From Streptomyces sp. TSRI0281 (GTDB lineage: Bacteria > Actinomycetota > Actinomycetes > Streptomycetales > Streptomycetaceae), in assembly GCF_001905125.1 (NCBI RefSeq), contig NZ_LWLE01000023.1:339376-403375 (forward strand): 64,000 bases of DNA. Direction: 5' to 3'. Each line of letters starts with the position of its first letter. The stretch's first letter is position 1. The notes under the pieces are model-generated. The model was not told where the DNA came from, made no database searches, and worked only from the letters and a program-made list of their open reading frames with translations. The translations under genes and the position numbers were made by a program. Shown one piece after another: positions 8,371 through 16,990 of the stretch.

Positions 8371-10017
8371 ATGCCCAAGACCACCCCCAGCCGCGAAGAG
8401 ATCCGTTCCTTCGCCCAGCTCAGCCCGTTCGAGCTGAAGGACAAATTCATCACGATCGCCCAGTCGGCGCAGAGCGACAAGCCCGGCCAGAAGGGCAAGA
8501 CGACCCGGGCCATGCTCAACGCGGGCCGCGGCAACCCGAACTGGGTGGCCACCGGCCCCCGCGAGGCATACCACGCGCTGGGCTACTTCGCGATCTCCGA
8601 GTCCCGCCGGGTGTGGACGGCCGACAACCTGGGCGGTATGCCGGAGGAGGTCGGCTGCGCGGAGCGCTTCGAGCACTTCACCCGTACGCACCCGGAGCTG
8701 CCCGGCATCGAACTGCTCAAGGCGAGTGTGGATCTGGCGGTCAAGCGGTTCGGCTTCGACCCCGATGCCTTCGTCCACGAGCTGGCGGACTCCTCGATCG
8801 GCGACAACTACCCGGTACCCGGCCGGATTCTGCGTCACACCGAGCAGATCGTGCGCGGGTACGTCGCGGACGAGATGTTCGACCACCGGCCGCCCGCCGG
8901 GCAGAACCTGAGCCTGTTCGCCACCGAGGGCGGCACGGCGGCGATGTGCTACATCTTCGACTCGCTGCTGAAGAACGGGATTCTGAGGAAGGGTGACCGG
9001 ATCGCCCTGATGGTCCCGGTGTTCACCCCGTACCTGGAGATCCCGGAGCTGGACACGTACGACTTCGACGTGGTCCGTGTCGAGGCCAGTCTGTTCACGG
9101 AGACCGGGGTGCGTCAGTGGCGCTACCCGGCGGAGGAGATCGCCAAGCTCGCCGACCCGACGGTGAAGATGGTCTGCTGCGTCAATCCCAGCAATCCGCC
9201 CTCGCTGGCGCTCTCCACGAGGGTCTCCGAGCAGATCATGTCGATCGTCGCCGAGCAGAACCCGAATCTGATCATCGTGACCGACGATGTGTACGGCACC
9301 TTCGTGGAGGGCTTCCGCTCGCTCGCCGCCGATCTGCCGCGCAACACGATCCTCGTGTACTCCTACTCCAAGCACTACGGCGCCACGGGCTGGCGGCTCG
9401 GGGTGATCGGGCTGCACGACGACAACGTGATCGACGCGATGCTGGCGGCACAGGGCCCGGACGAGAAGGCCCGGCTGAACAAGCGGTACGGGACGCTGTC
9501 GCTGGAGCCGGAGAAGATCACGTTCATCGACCGGCTGGTCGCGGACTCCCGGCAGGTGGCGCTGAACCACACCGCCGGGCTGTCGCTCCCCCACCAGGTG
9601 ATGATGTCGCTCTTCTCGCTCTTCGACATGCTGGACGAGGGCCAGGCGTACAAGCACCGCATCCGTGCCATCGTGCGTCAGCGCCTGGAACTCCTGCTGG
9701 AGGGCGTGCACATGAAGATCTCGGAGGACCCCGAGCGGGCCGCGTACTACATCGAACTGGACCTGCTCGCGGAGGCCGAACGCGTCCACGGGAAGCCGTT
9801 CGCCGACTTCCTGGAGAAGAACTACGAACCGGTCGACCCGCTGTTCCGGCTGGCCGAGCAGACCTCGGTGGTACTGCTGAACGGCGGCGGCTTCGACGGG
9901 CCGGAGTGGTCGGTACGGGTGTCGCTGGCCAACCTGGACGACCTGGACTACCTGAAGATCGGCCACCATCTACGGGCGATCTTCGATGAGTACGCGCAGG
10001 AGTGGCAGTCCCGGTAG
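8371..10017 (+). CDS. aspD: Aspartate 4-decarboxylase (bifunctional aspartate aminotransferase)
   Basis: PLP enzyme of 548 residues that converts L-aspartate to L-alanine and CO2. Fold-type I features: GNPNW near residue 55, the CVNPSNPPS substrate loop, VTDDVYGTF with the PLP-pyridine aspartate, and SYSKHYGATGWRLG, whose lysine (K334) would form the Schiff base. Length and the extra N-terminal arm fit AspD rather than an ordinary aminotransferase of about 400 residues. ATG at 8371 follows GGGAGCGGAG. With the two exchangers upstream it makes a decarboxylation/antiport unit: aspartate in, alanine out, one cytosolic proton consumed. Confidence 0.9.
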   Translation: MPKTTPSREEIRSFAQLSPFELKDKFITIAQSAQSDKPGQKGKTTRAMLNAGRGNPNWVATGPREAYHALGYFAISESRRVWTADNLGGMPEEVGCAERFEHFTRTHPELPGIELLKASVDLAVKRFGFDPDAFVHELADSSIGDNYPVPGRILRHTEQIVRGYVADEMFDHRPPAGQNLSLFATEGGTAAMCYIFDSLLKNGILRKGDRIALMVPVFTPYLEIPELDTYDFDVVRVEASLFTETGVRQWRYPAEEIAKLADPTVKMVCCVNPSNPPSLALSTRVSEQIMSIVAEQNPNLIIVTDDVYGTFVEGFRSLAADLPRNTILVYSYSKHYGATGWRLGVIGLHDDNVIDAMLAAQGPDEKARLNKRYGTLSLEPEKITFIDRLVADSRQVALNHTAGLSLPHQVMMSLFSLFDMLDEGQAYKHRIRAIVRQRLELLLEGVHMKISEDPERAAYYIELDLLAEAERVHGKPFADFLEKNYEPVDPLFRLAEQTSVVLLNGGGFDGPEWSVRVSLANLDDLDYLKIGHHLRAIFDEYAQEWQSR

Positions 10018-10025
10018 GCCCCCGG

Positions 10026-10048
10026 TCCAGGTGCTGCGGGGCACCGGA
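10026..10048. terminator. Short hairpin between convergent genes
   Basis: Arms TCC-A-GGTGC and GCACC-GGA with a six-base loop fill the 31 bp between the aspD stop and the stop of the convergent regulator. No T-run, as is common in streptomycetes; could act in both directions. Confidence 0.45.
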
Positions 10049-10762
10049 TCAGGCGCCCCGCAGCATGTCGAGGGTGGCCTCCAGCTCGGCCCTGGCGGTC
10101 CGGGCCGCCTCCTGCGCGTCGCCCGCGACCACGGCCCGGACGAGGGCGGCGTGGGTGTCCTCGCCGTGGCCGGGGTGGGCGGTGCGCAGGTCCAGCAGGT
10201 CGACGAGGTCGATCAGGCCCTGGCGCAGGGCGGGGGCGAACTCCGCGAACAGATCGGTGAGTACGGGGTTGTGGGCGGCGGCCACGACCGCCCGGTGCAG
10301 CGCGATGTCCGCGTCGACGAACTCCGCGTCCCCCCGGCCGCTCGCCGCCCGGCGGGCCGCCATCGCCCCGTCCAGGGCGACGAGGTCGTCCTCGGTGCGG
10401 CGCTCGGCGGCGAGCCGGGCCGCCTCGACCTCGACGATCATCCGGACCTCGTAGACATCGGTGACCGCGGCCCGGCGCAGCCGCGTGGGCCAGTCCTCGT
10501 GCGGGCGATCGGCGATGACGAAGACCCCGGCGCCCTGCCGGGCCTGGACCAGCCCGGTCGCGGCCAGGGCGCGCACGGCCTCGCGGACCGTGGAGCGGCC
10601 GACCCCGAGGGTCTTGGCAAGGGTGGTCTCGCCGGGGATCTTCGTGCCGACCGGCCACTGTCCGCCGGTGATCTGCTCGCGCAGGTGGTCCGTGGCCTGC
10701 TCGACGAGGGGACTGGGGCGGAGCGGGCCGAGGGGGCGGCCGAGCGGACCGGGCGAGGACAC
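10049..10762 (-). CDS. FCD-family GntR transcriptional regulator
   Basis: DNA-binding regulator of 237 residues. A winged helix-turn-helix sits at about 20-85 (ETTLAKTLGVGRSTVREAVRAL) and an all-helical FCD ligand domain follows, with metal-site residues in EFVDADIALHRAVVAAAHNP. The start is taken as GTG at 10760-10762 because AGGTG lies six bases before it; a GTG three codons upstream lacks a ribosome site. It is convergent with aspD and divergent from leuA. FadR/FCD regulators often sense organic or amino acids, so control of the aspartate operon or of leuA is possible but unproven. Confidence 0.85.
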   Translation of the reverse strand: MSSPGPLGRPLGPLRPSPLVEQATDHLREQITGGQWPVGTKIPGETTLAKTLGVGRSTVREAVRALAATGLVQARQGAGVFVIADRPHEDWPTRLRRAAVTDVYEVRMIVEVEAARLAAERRTEDDLVALDGAMAARRAASGRGDAEFVDADIALHRAVVAAAHNPVLTDLFAEFAPALRQGLIDLVDLLDLRTAHPGHGEDTHAALVRAVVAGDAQEAARTARAELEATLDMLRGA

Positions 10763-10815
10763 GGGTTTCACCTGTCAGGTTGTCTGAGGACTTGTTCGGT
10801 GGCTACTGTACCGGC

Positions 10816-10863
10816 ATGACGCTCAGCGGTCTCCTTCTTCTCGGCTGCCGCGGCGGGGCCTGA
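10816..10863 (+). CDS. Leucine-rich leader peptide of leuA
   Basis: A 15-residue reading frame, MTLSGLLLLGCRGGA, ending in TGA 73 bp before leuA. Five of 15 residues are leucine, four in a row, with codons CTC-CTT-CTT-CTC; CTT is rare in this GC-rich genome, which would make ribosomes pause when charged leucine tRNA is scarce. Its second half overlaps the first arm of the alternative RNA structures at 10848-10907. This is the expected layout of ribosome-mediated attenuation. No strong ribosome site is seen, so initiation may be leaderless or weak. Confidence 0.75.
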   Translation: MTLSGLLLLGCRGGA

Positions 10864-10907
10864 AGCGACCGGCACCCCGCCGCGGGGTGCCGTGCTGTGC
10901 CGGTCGC
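10848..10907 (+). promoter_or_regulatory. Predicted leuA attenuator with alternative hairpins
   Basis: Three pairings compete. CCGCGGCGGGG (10848-10858, inside the leader peptide) pairs perfectly with CCCCGCCGCGG (10875-10885). Alternatively GCGACCGGCAC (10865-10875) pairs perfectly with GTGCCGGTCGC (10897-10907), enclosing GGCACCCC (10871-10878) against GGGGTGCC (10884-10891). A ribosome stalled on the leucine codons would change which forms. No U-run follows the long hairpin, so termination might be Rho-type or the switch may act otherwise. Confidence 0.65.
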
Positions 10908-10936
10908 GTCCGGCGACCCGAGAAGAGACCGTTTCC

Positions 10937-12805
10937 ATGTCCGACGTCACGCCCGGCTTCCTGCCCGACTCCACCTCCGACGTCATGCCCGGCCCCACCT
11001 CCGACATCGTGTCCGGCCCCACGTCCGGCCCCATCTCCGGATCCACGTCCACGATGCATGGCTTCCCCACCCTCCGTACGCCACGCGGCCCCGTCCCGGC
11101 CGGCGCGCCCGCCTGGAATCCGCAGCGCGCCAGCGAGATGCCCTCGCACCGCTACCGCTCCGCCTTCGACCGCGTCGAACTGCCCCTGACCGGCCGTCGC
11201 TGGCCCGACGCCCGGATCGAGCAGGCACCCCTGTGGGTGCCGGTCGACCTGCGGGACGGCAACCAGGCGCTGGCCGAACCGATGGACACCCCGCGCAAGC
11301 GCCGGATGTTCGACCTGCTGGTGACGATGGGGTTCAAGGAGATCGAGGTCGGCTACCCCTCCGCGAGCCGGACGGACTTCGACTTCGTACGGCATCTGGT
11401 GGAGAGCGGGGCGGTGCCCGGCGACGTCACCCCCGTCGTCTTCACCCCGGCCAGGGCCGACCTGATCGAGCGGACCTTCGCGTCCGTGGCGGGGATGGAC
11501 CGCGCGGTCGTCCACCTGTACATCCCGACGGCGCCGGTCTGGCGCGAGGTGGTGCTGGGCCGCAGCCGGGCCGAGGTGCACGGGGTGATCCGGGAGGCGG
11601 CGACACAGATGGCGCGGCTCGCGGCGGCAGCGCCGGACACGGACATCCGGTTCGAGTTCTCCCCCGAGGTCTTCATCCTCACCGAGCCGGACTTCGTCCT
11701 GGAGATCTGCGACAGCCTGACCGAGCTGTGGGACGCCTCCCCCGACCGGCCGGTGATCCACAACCTCCCGGCCACGGTGGAGATCGCGACGCCGAACGTG
11801 TACGCCGACCAGATCGAGTACATGCACCGGAACCTGGCCCGGCGGGACTCGGTGATCCTCTCGGTGCACCCGCACCACGACCGCGGTACGGGGGTGGCCT
11901 GCGCCGAACTCGCCGTGCTGGCGGGCGCCCAGCGCGTGGAGGGCTGCCTGTTCGGCAACGGGGAGCGCACGGGCAACGTGGACCTGGTGAACCTCGCGCT
12001 GAACCTGCACGCCCAGGGGGTCGACCCGATGATCGACTTCTCCGACATCGACGAGATCCGCCGCACGGTCGAGCACTGCAACCGGCTGCCGGTGCCGCCG
12101 CGCCACCCGTACGGCGGCGACCTCGTCTACACCGCGTTCTCCGGTACCCACCAGGACGCCATCAGCAAGGGCCTGGCCCACCAGGAGACGAGCGGTTCCG
12201 CGCTCTGGTCGGTACCGTACCTGCCGATCGACCCGGCCGACGTGGGCCGTAGTTACGAGGCAATCATCCGGGTCAACAGCCAGTCCGGCAAGGGCGGCAT
12301 CGCCCATCTGCTGCACAGCAACTACGGCGTGGACCTGCCGGCCGCGATGCGGGCCGACTTCTCCCGTGCGGTGCAGGCGGCCACGGACGACAGCGGGCTG
12401 GAGGCCACCCCGAAGGATCTGTGGGAGCTGTTCGGGGCGACGTATCTGACGCCGGGACGGGACGGCGCGGTCGCCCTCACCTCCTGGACGGCGGACCGCG
12501 GCCCGACGGGTGAGCACCGCTTCATCTGCACGCTCCGGACGGACGACGGCCTGCGCGAGGGCGACTACGAGGGCACGGGCAACGGCCCGGTGTCGGCGTT
12601 CACGCACGCGCTGGCCGGTGCGGGGATCGAGGTCGAGATCCTCACCTACACGCAGCACGCGACGGGGCGGGGCCAGGGCAGCCCCGCGATGGCGTACGTG
12701 GAGTGCCTGGTCGGCGGGCGGCGGTGCTGGGGTGCGGGCCAGGACACGTCCGTGCTGACCGCCTCGGTGACGGCCGTGCTCTCGGCGGTGAACCGGGCGG
12801 CCTGA
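10937..12805 (+). CDS. leuA: 2-isopropylmalate synthase
   Basis: First committed enzyme of leucine synthesis: acetyl-CoA plus 2-ketoisovalerate gives 2-isopropylmalate. 622 residues: DRE-TIM barrel at about 90-420 with PVDLRDGNQAL and the metal-binding SVHPHHDRGTGV loop, then the leucine-sensing dimer domain to the C-terminus. ATG at 10937 has GAAGAGA upstream. The first 40 residues are an unusual low-complexity S/T/P/D/G stretch built from a near-repeat (SDV..GPTSDIV.GPTSG); without it the enzyme would start near residue 40 and have normal family length. Expression is probably attenuated by the leader ahead of it. Confidence 0.93.
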   Translation: MSDVTPGFLPDSTSDVMPGPTSDIVSGPTSGPISGSTSTMHGFPTLRTPRGPVPAGAPAWNPQRASEMPSHRYRSAFDRVELPLTGRRWPDARIEQAPLWVPVDLRDGNQALAEPMDTPRKRRMFDLLVTMGFKEIEVGYPSASRTDFDFVRHLVESGAVPGDVTPVVFTPARADLIERTFASVAGMDRAVVHLYIPTAPVWREVVLGRSRAEVHGVIREAATQMARLAAAAPDTDIRFEFSPEVFILTEPDFVLEICDSLTELWDASPDRPVIHNLPATVEIATPNVYADQIEYMHRNLARRDSVILSVHPHHDRGTGVACAELAVLAGAQRVEGCLFGNGERTGNVDLVNLALNLHAQGVDPMIDFSDIDEIRRTVEHCNRLPVPPRHPYGGDLVYTAFSGTHQDAISKGLAHQETSGSALWSVPYLPIDPADVGRSYEAIIRVNSQSGKGGIAHLLHSNYGVDLPAAMRADFSRAVQAATDDSGLEATPKDLWELFGATYLTPGRDGAVALTSWTADRGPTGEHRFICTLRTDDGLREGDYEGTGNGPVSAFTHALAGAGIEVEILTYTQHATGRGQGSPAMAYVECLVGGRRCWGAGQDTSVLTASVTAVLSAVNRAA

Positions 12806-13114
12806 GCCGGGAGGGGCCCGAGCCGGTGCCCCGGAAACGCACGCCGGCGGGGACGGGGCGCGCGCCCCGGCCGGGGTGGGGGGATGGGGACCGGCCGGAG
12901 CGCGCGGGCGGTGGGGGGCTGCGGGAGCACGCTAGCGGCACCGATTCCGACAAAGGGGGCGATCCGGTCCGGAGTTGCGGTTCTTAGGGCGGACTTAAGG
13001 GACCCATCGGCGCGGGTTAATGGTGCGGGGCGGCGGTGGCGGCGGTGGCGGCGGTGGCCCGGGGGGGCGGGTCTTCGCGGGTCGACGGTGGGCCGGGGTG
13101 CGGGTCTTCGCGGG
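12806..13114. other. Convergent intergenic region without a gene
   Basis: 309 bp between the ends of leuA and the sensor-kinase gene. It contains a run of GGC/GGT triplets (about 13024-13060). No gene and no clear terminator with a T-run. Confidence 0.5.
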
Positions 13115-14572
13115 TCAGCGGCTCGGCCCCGGGCCGCGGGTGCCCCGGACTTCCGCGTTCCGGCGGATCTTCCCGCGTCGCTGCCGGCCCACCCGTCGCC
13201 CGTGTCCCCGGCCGCCCCGCTCCGGCCGGCTCCCGTGCAGCCCGATCCAGATCCGGACCTCCGTACCGCCGAGCACCGAACGGCCGATCCGCAGGTCGCC
13301 ACCGGTGGCCTCGGCGACCCGGCGCACGATGTCCAGGCCGAGTCCGGTCGAACCCACCGCGCCCGCCGCCCCGCCCCGGCCGCTGGAACCCCGGGCCAGG
13401 GCCGCCTCCGGGTCGGCGATCCCGGGACCCGCGTCCGAGACCAGCACGATCACCGCGTCACCGCTGTGGTGCACATCGACCGCGAAGGCGGTGCCCTCGG
13501 GGGTGTGCCGGAAGACATTGCCGAGCAACGCGTCGAGGGCGGCGGCCAGTTCGGGCCGGGCGACCGGGATGCGTACCGTACGTTCCACTCCCGCGAGGCG
13601 CACCTCGCGCCCCTCGTCCTCGGCGAGCGCCGACCAGAAGCCCATCCGCTCCCGGATCACCTCGGACGCGTCGCAGCCGGCGCCCGCACCCTTCTGTACG
13701 CCCTGGGTCTGCGGGCGTTGTTCGCGGGCGGTACGGATGATCGTGTCGACCTCGTGCTCCAACTGCTCGACCGCGGCCCGGGTCTGCTCGGCGGCCGGTC
13801 CCTCGCCCAGCGAGGCGGCGTTGAGCCGGAGCACGGTGAGGGGGGTGCGCAGCCGGTGCGAGAGGTCGGCGGCCAGTTCCCGTTCGTTGGCCAGGAGCTG
13901 GACGACCTGGTCGGCCATCGAGTTGAACGCCACGGCGGCGGACCGCAGTTCGGTGGGCCCCTCCTCCGGGACCCTGGTCCCGAGCCTGCCCTCCCCCAGG
14001 TCCTGGGCGGCGCCCGCGAGCCGCTGGGCGGGCTCCACCATGCGTACGCCGAGCCGGTCGGCGACCGCCACCGAGCCGACGATCAGCGCGATGCCGACAC
14101 CCGCCAGCATCAGCCAGGCGGTGGCCACCCCGTGGGAGACCTCGTCCTCGGGCACGAACACCTCGACGACGGCGATGTCCCCGGAGCCCAGCGCGACGGG
14201 CGTGAGCAGCGCGGAGCCGCCCCGCACCGCGGTGATGGAGGCACGCCCGTCCTTCCGTACGGTCTCCACGTCCTCGCGCGGAGCACGCCGGGTGCCGATC
14301 TCCAGCGCCCGGCGCCCCGGCCCGTCGGCGGCCGGGACATGGACGGCGAGCCGTCCCTCGTCGCCCGGTTCGGTGGACAGGACGGCCCGGGTCAGCTCCT
14401 TGCGGTCGGTGGTGATGGAGAGGGTCGGCCCGATCGTGGCGGCCTGCCGTTCCGCGTCGGAGAAGGCCCGGTCGCTGGCCATCTCCTTGACGACGAGGCC
14501 GAGCGGCACGGCGAACGCGATCGCGACCATGGCGGTGACCGCCAGACAGACCCTGACCAGGGCCCATCTCAT
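13115..14572 (-). CDS. Two-component sensor histidine kinase
   Basis: Membrane kinase of 485 residues. An N-terminal TM helix (4-28), an extracytoplasmic sensor region (about 30-148), a second TM helix (149-170), a HAMP linker, then HisKA with phospho-acceptor H239 in LSHRLRTPLTV, and a HATPase domain (N in LLGNVFRHTPEGT, DAGPGI, GSTGLGLDIVRRV). The usual SHELRTPL reads SHRLRTPL here. The C-terminal 45 residues are very arginine-rich. It begins inside the regulator stop (ATGA at 14569-14572), so translation is coupled. Stimulus unknown. Confidence 0.92.
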   Translation of the reverse strand: MRWALVRVCLAVTAMVAIAFAVPLGLVVKEMASDRAFSDAERQAATIGPTLSITTDRKELTRAVLSTEPGDEGRLAVHVPAADGPGRRALEIGTRRAPREDVETVRKDGRASITAVRGGSALLTPVALGSGDIAVVEVFVPEDEVSHGVATAWLMLAGVGIALIVGSVAVADRLGVRMVEPAQRLAGAAQDLGEGRLGTRVPEEGPTELRSAAVAFNSMADQVVQLLANERELAADLSHRLRTPLTVLRLNAASLGEGPAAEQTRAAVEQLEHEVDTIIRTAREQRPQTQGVQKGAGAGCDASEVIRERMGFWSALAEDEGREVRLAGVERTVRIPVARPELAAALDALLGNVFRHTPEGTAFAVDVHHSGDAVIVLVSDAGPGIADPEAALARGSSGRGGAAGAVGSTGLGLDIVRRVAEATGGDLRIGRSVLGGTEVRIWIGLHGSRPERGGRGHGRRVGRQRRGKIRRNAEVRGTRGPGPSR

Positions 14573-15273
14573 GCGGGCGGCTCCGGGGCCGGTGGCTGGA
14601 GTTTCACGCCGACGCCGCGCAGGGTGTGCAGATAGCGCGGGCGGGCCGCGGTCTCGCCCAGCTTGCGGCGCAGCCACGACAGATGGACGTCGATGGTCTG
14701 GTCGTCGCCGTAGGACTGCTGCCAGACCTCGGCCAGCAGTTCCTTGCGCGGGACGACGACGCCCGGCCGCCCCGCGAGGAAGGTCAGCAGGTCGAATTCA
14801 CGGCGGGTCAGATCGATGGCCGTGCCGTCCAGTTCGGCCTGGCGGCGCAGCGGGTCGATGGCGAGCCCGCCGACCCGGATGACCCTGGGCGGCGGCGCCT
14901 CACCGCCCGAGGCGCGCGAGCGGCGCAGCACGGCGGCCATCCGCGCCGAGAGGTGTTCGACCGAGAACGGCTTGGTCAGGTAGTCGTCCGCGCCGTCGTT
15001 GAGCAGCCGTACGATCTCGCTCTCGTCGTCCCGCGCGGTGGCGATGATCACCGGTACGTCGGTGATGGACCGGAGCATCTTCAGCGCCTCGGCGCCGTCG
15101 AGGTCGGGCAGTCCGAGATCGAGGATGACCACGTCGAAGCCGTGGTGCGCCACCTCGCGCAGCGCTTCGAGCGCGGTCCCCACACTCCGTACCGTATGAG
15201 CGGCCTCACTGAGGTGCCGGATGAGGGCGGAACGTACGAACTGGTCGTCCTCGACCACGAGCACACTTGCCAT
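14569..15273 (-). CDS. OmpR-family response regulator
   Basis: 234-residue regulator partnered with the overlapping kinase. The receiver domain (1-120) has the acidic pair E8/D9/D10, phospho-acceptor D52 in VVILDLGLPDLDG, and K101 in LTKPF. The C-terminal winged helix (about 140-225) carries DLTRREFDLLTFLAGRPG and the recognition helix SYGDDQTIDVHLSWLRRKL. ATG at 15273 is chosen; there is no ribosome site, so the transcript may be leaderless. A GTG three codons upstream is the alternative. Confidence 0.93.
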   Translation of the reverse strand: MASVLVVEDDQFVRSALIRHLSEAAHTVRSVGTALEALREVAHHGFDVVILDLGLPDLDGAEALKMLRSITDVPVIIATARDDESEIVRLLNDGADDYLTKPFSVEHLSARMAAVLRRSRASGGEAPPPRVIRVGGLAIDPLRRQAELDGTAIDLTRREFDLLTFLAGRPGVVVPRKELLAEVWQQSYGDDQTIDVHLSWLRRKLGETAARPRYLHTLRGVGVKLQPPAPEPPA

Positions 15274-15353
15274 GGGCGGCACCGTACGCCATTCAACGGC
15301 CCCCGGTCCCGCCGCCGGAGGTACGGGGACAGCACGGGCCCGGGTGGTGCAGG

Positions 15354-15917
15354 ATGTCCCGGATGCAACGAGGACTCGTACACGCGATCGCGTGGTCGCT
15401 CGCCACCGGGGCGGCGGTCACGCTGTCGTGGTGGGGCGTGCACACGGTGATGGCGGGGACGGCGTACGACCCTCCGCGCGCCGTTCCGATCGCGGTGGGC
15501 ACGTCGGCCTCCGAGGGGACCGGAGAGGCCGACCGGGAGCCGGTGTCGTCCTCGACGCACCGGGCCGCGCCTCCCCCGTCGCCGCGCACCACCGATCCGG
15601 AGACCTCGGGCCCCGACGCCACGTCGTCGCCGCCGTCCGCCCGGCCGTCCCGGCAGCCGTCCGGCGCCGGGGCGAAGACATCGGCGCCCGCGGGCGAGGT
15701 GAAGGGGTACCGCACGGACGGGGGCCGGGTCGTCTTCGAGCTGGGGAGCGACGCGGCGAAACTGGTCTCGGCGACCCCGGAACCGGGCTGGTCGATGCAG
15801 GTCTGGACGAACGAGGCCTGGATCCGGGTGAACTTCAATGACGGGGGCGAGGCGACGTACTCGGTGTTCTGCACCTGGAACGGTCATCCGCCGACGGTCC
15901 AGATCGTCGACCCGTAG
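15354..15917 (+). CDS. Membrane-anchored or secreted protein of unknown function
   Basis: 187 residues: an N-terminal hydrophobic helix (about 7-25, LVHAIAWSLATGAAVTLSWW), a disordered S/T/P-rich linker (30-115) and a compact C-terminal domain of about 65 residues with VVFELGSDAAKLVSATPEPGW and WIRVNFNDGG. It diverges from the two-component genes, 80 bp away, and may be an extracytoplasmic partner or target of the system. No family was recognised. ATG at 15354 or 15363. Confidence 0.7.
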   Translation: MSRMQRGLVHAIAWSLATGAAVTLSWWGVHTVMAGTAYDPPRAVPIAVGTSASEGTGEADREPVSSSTHRAAPPPSPRTTDPETSGPDATSSPPSARPSRQPSGAGAKTSAPAGEVKGYRTDGGRVVFELGSDAAKLVSATPEPGWSMQVWTNEAWIRVNFNDGGEATYSVFCTWNGHPPTVQIVDP

Positions 15918-16003
15918 CCGGGTGCGCGGGGCCGGGTGTGCGCGGGGATCGCGAAGGAGCGGGCGGCGTGCCGGGCCGCGTGCGGGCGTACGCGTCCCCG
16001 GCG

Positions 16004-16915
16004 TTATGTGAAGGCCGAGGGTGGCGGGGCCGGGGACGGTTTGGCGGCCTCGTCCGTGACGACGGCGGCGCCTCCGGTGAAGTCCGCGAGCGCCCGCCCG
16101 TGTTCGACGCGGCCGGGGTGCGGATCGCTCGCGACCCGGCGGGTCAGTTCGGCGACCGCGAGCGGCAGGTCCGAGGCGAGCAGCACCGCGTTGCCGAAGC
16201 GCCGGCCGCGCCACACGGTCGGGTCGGCGGCGAGCGCCAGCTCCGGGAAGACGGCGGCGGCGGTGGCGATCTGGCCGCGCAGATGGGCCAGCGGCGGCCC
16301 GTCGGCGAGGTTGGCGGCGTACTGCCCACCGGGCTTCAGGACCCGGCGCACCTCGGCGAGGAATTCGGCGGAGGTGAGATGGGCGGGGGTACGGGCCCCG
16401 CTGAACACATCGGCGATGACGAGGTCGGCCCAGCCGTCCTGGACCTTGCCGAGCCCGGCGCGGGCGTCCGTGGCGCGGACCCGGATCCGGGCCTGCGGGT
16501 CCAGCGGGAGCTCCCCGCGCACCAGTTGGACGAGGGCGGCGTCGACCTCGACGATCTGCTGGGTGGAGCGGGGGCGGGTCGCCGCGACGTAACGCGCGAG
16601 GGTGAAGGCGCCGCCGCCCAGATGGAGGACGTGCAGCGGCTGTTGCGCGGGGGCGGCGAGGTCGATGATGTGGCCGATCCTGCGCTGGTACTCGAAGGAG
16701 AGGTACGTGGGGTCGTCGAGGTCCACGTGCGACTGGGGGGCGCCGTCCAGCAGCAGGGTCCAGCCGTGGGGCCGTTCCCGGTCGGGTATCAGCTCGGCGA
16801 GGCCGCCGTCCACCGCCTGGGACGTCCCGGCCCGTTCTCCCTTGCCGGCCCGGCGCTCCTGCTTGCGCGCGGAACCCTTCCGTGCGCCCCCGGCCGGCGC
16901 TCCTCGACGTGCCAC
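16004..16915 (-). CDS. Spermidine synthase-like methyltransferase-fold protein
   Basis: 303 residues. A lysine/arginine-rich N-terminal tail (1-30) precedes a Rossmann domain similar to the spermidine synthase family: LHVLHLGGGAFTLARYV (nucleotide site), IVEVDAALVQLVRGEL and WADLVIADVFSGARTPAHL. The order matches the soluble part of streptomycete fused spermidine synthases; polyamine activity cannot be read from the sequence, and such proteins are often annotated only as methyltransferase-like. GTG at 16915 with AGGA nine bases upstream. Confidence 0.75.
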   Translation of the reverse strand: MARRGAPAGGARKGSARKQERRAGKGERAGTSQAVDGGLAELIPDRERPHGWTLLLDGAPQSHVDLDDPTYLSFEYQRRIGHIIDLAAPAQQPLHVLHLGGGAFTLARYVAATRPRSTQQIVEVDAALVQLVRGELPLDPQARIRVRATDARAGLGKVQDGWADLVIADVFSGARTPAHLTSAEFLAEVRRVLKPGGQYAANLADGPPLAHLRGQIATAAAVFPELALAADPTVWRGRRFGNAVLLASDLPLAVAELTRRVASDPHPGRVEHGRALADFTGGAAVVTDEAAKPSPAPPPSAFT

Positions 16916-16990
16916 GTTCGCTGATCCTCGCTGATGGGGTCCCGGGGTACCGGCAACGGCGGCAGATCCGCCCTTCCGGCCATTATGGGC

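Noticed and set aside
8284..9969. 561-residue antisense frame opposite aspD
   Set aside because: Shadow of aspD, which has a PLP lysine and family length.
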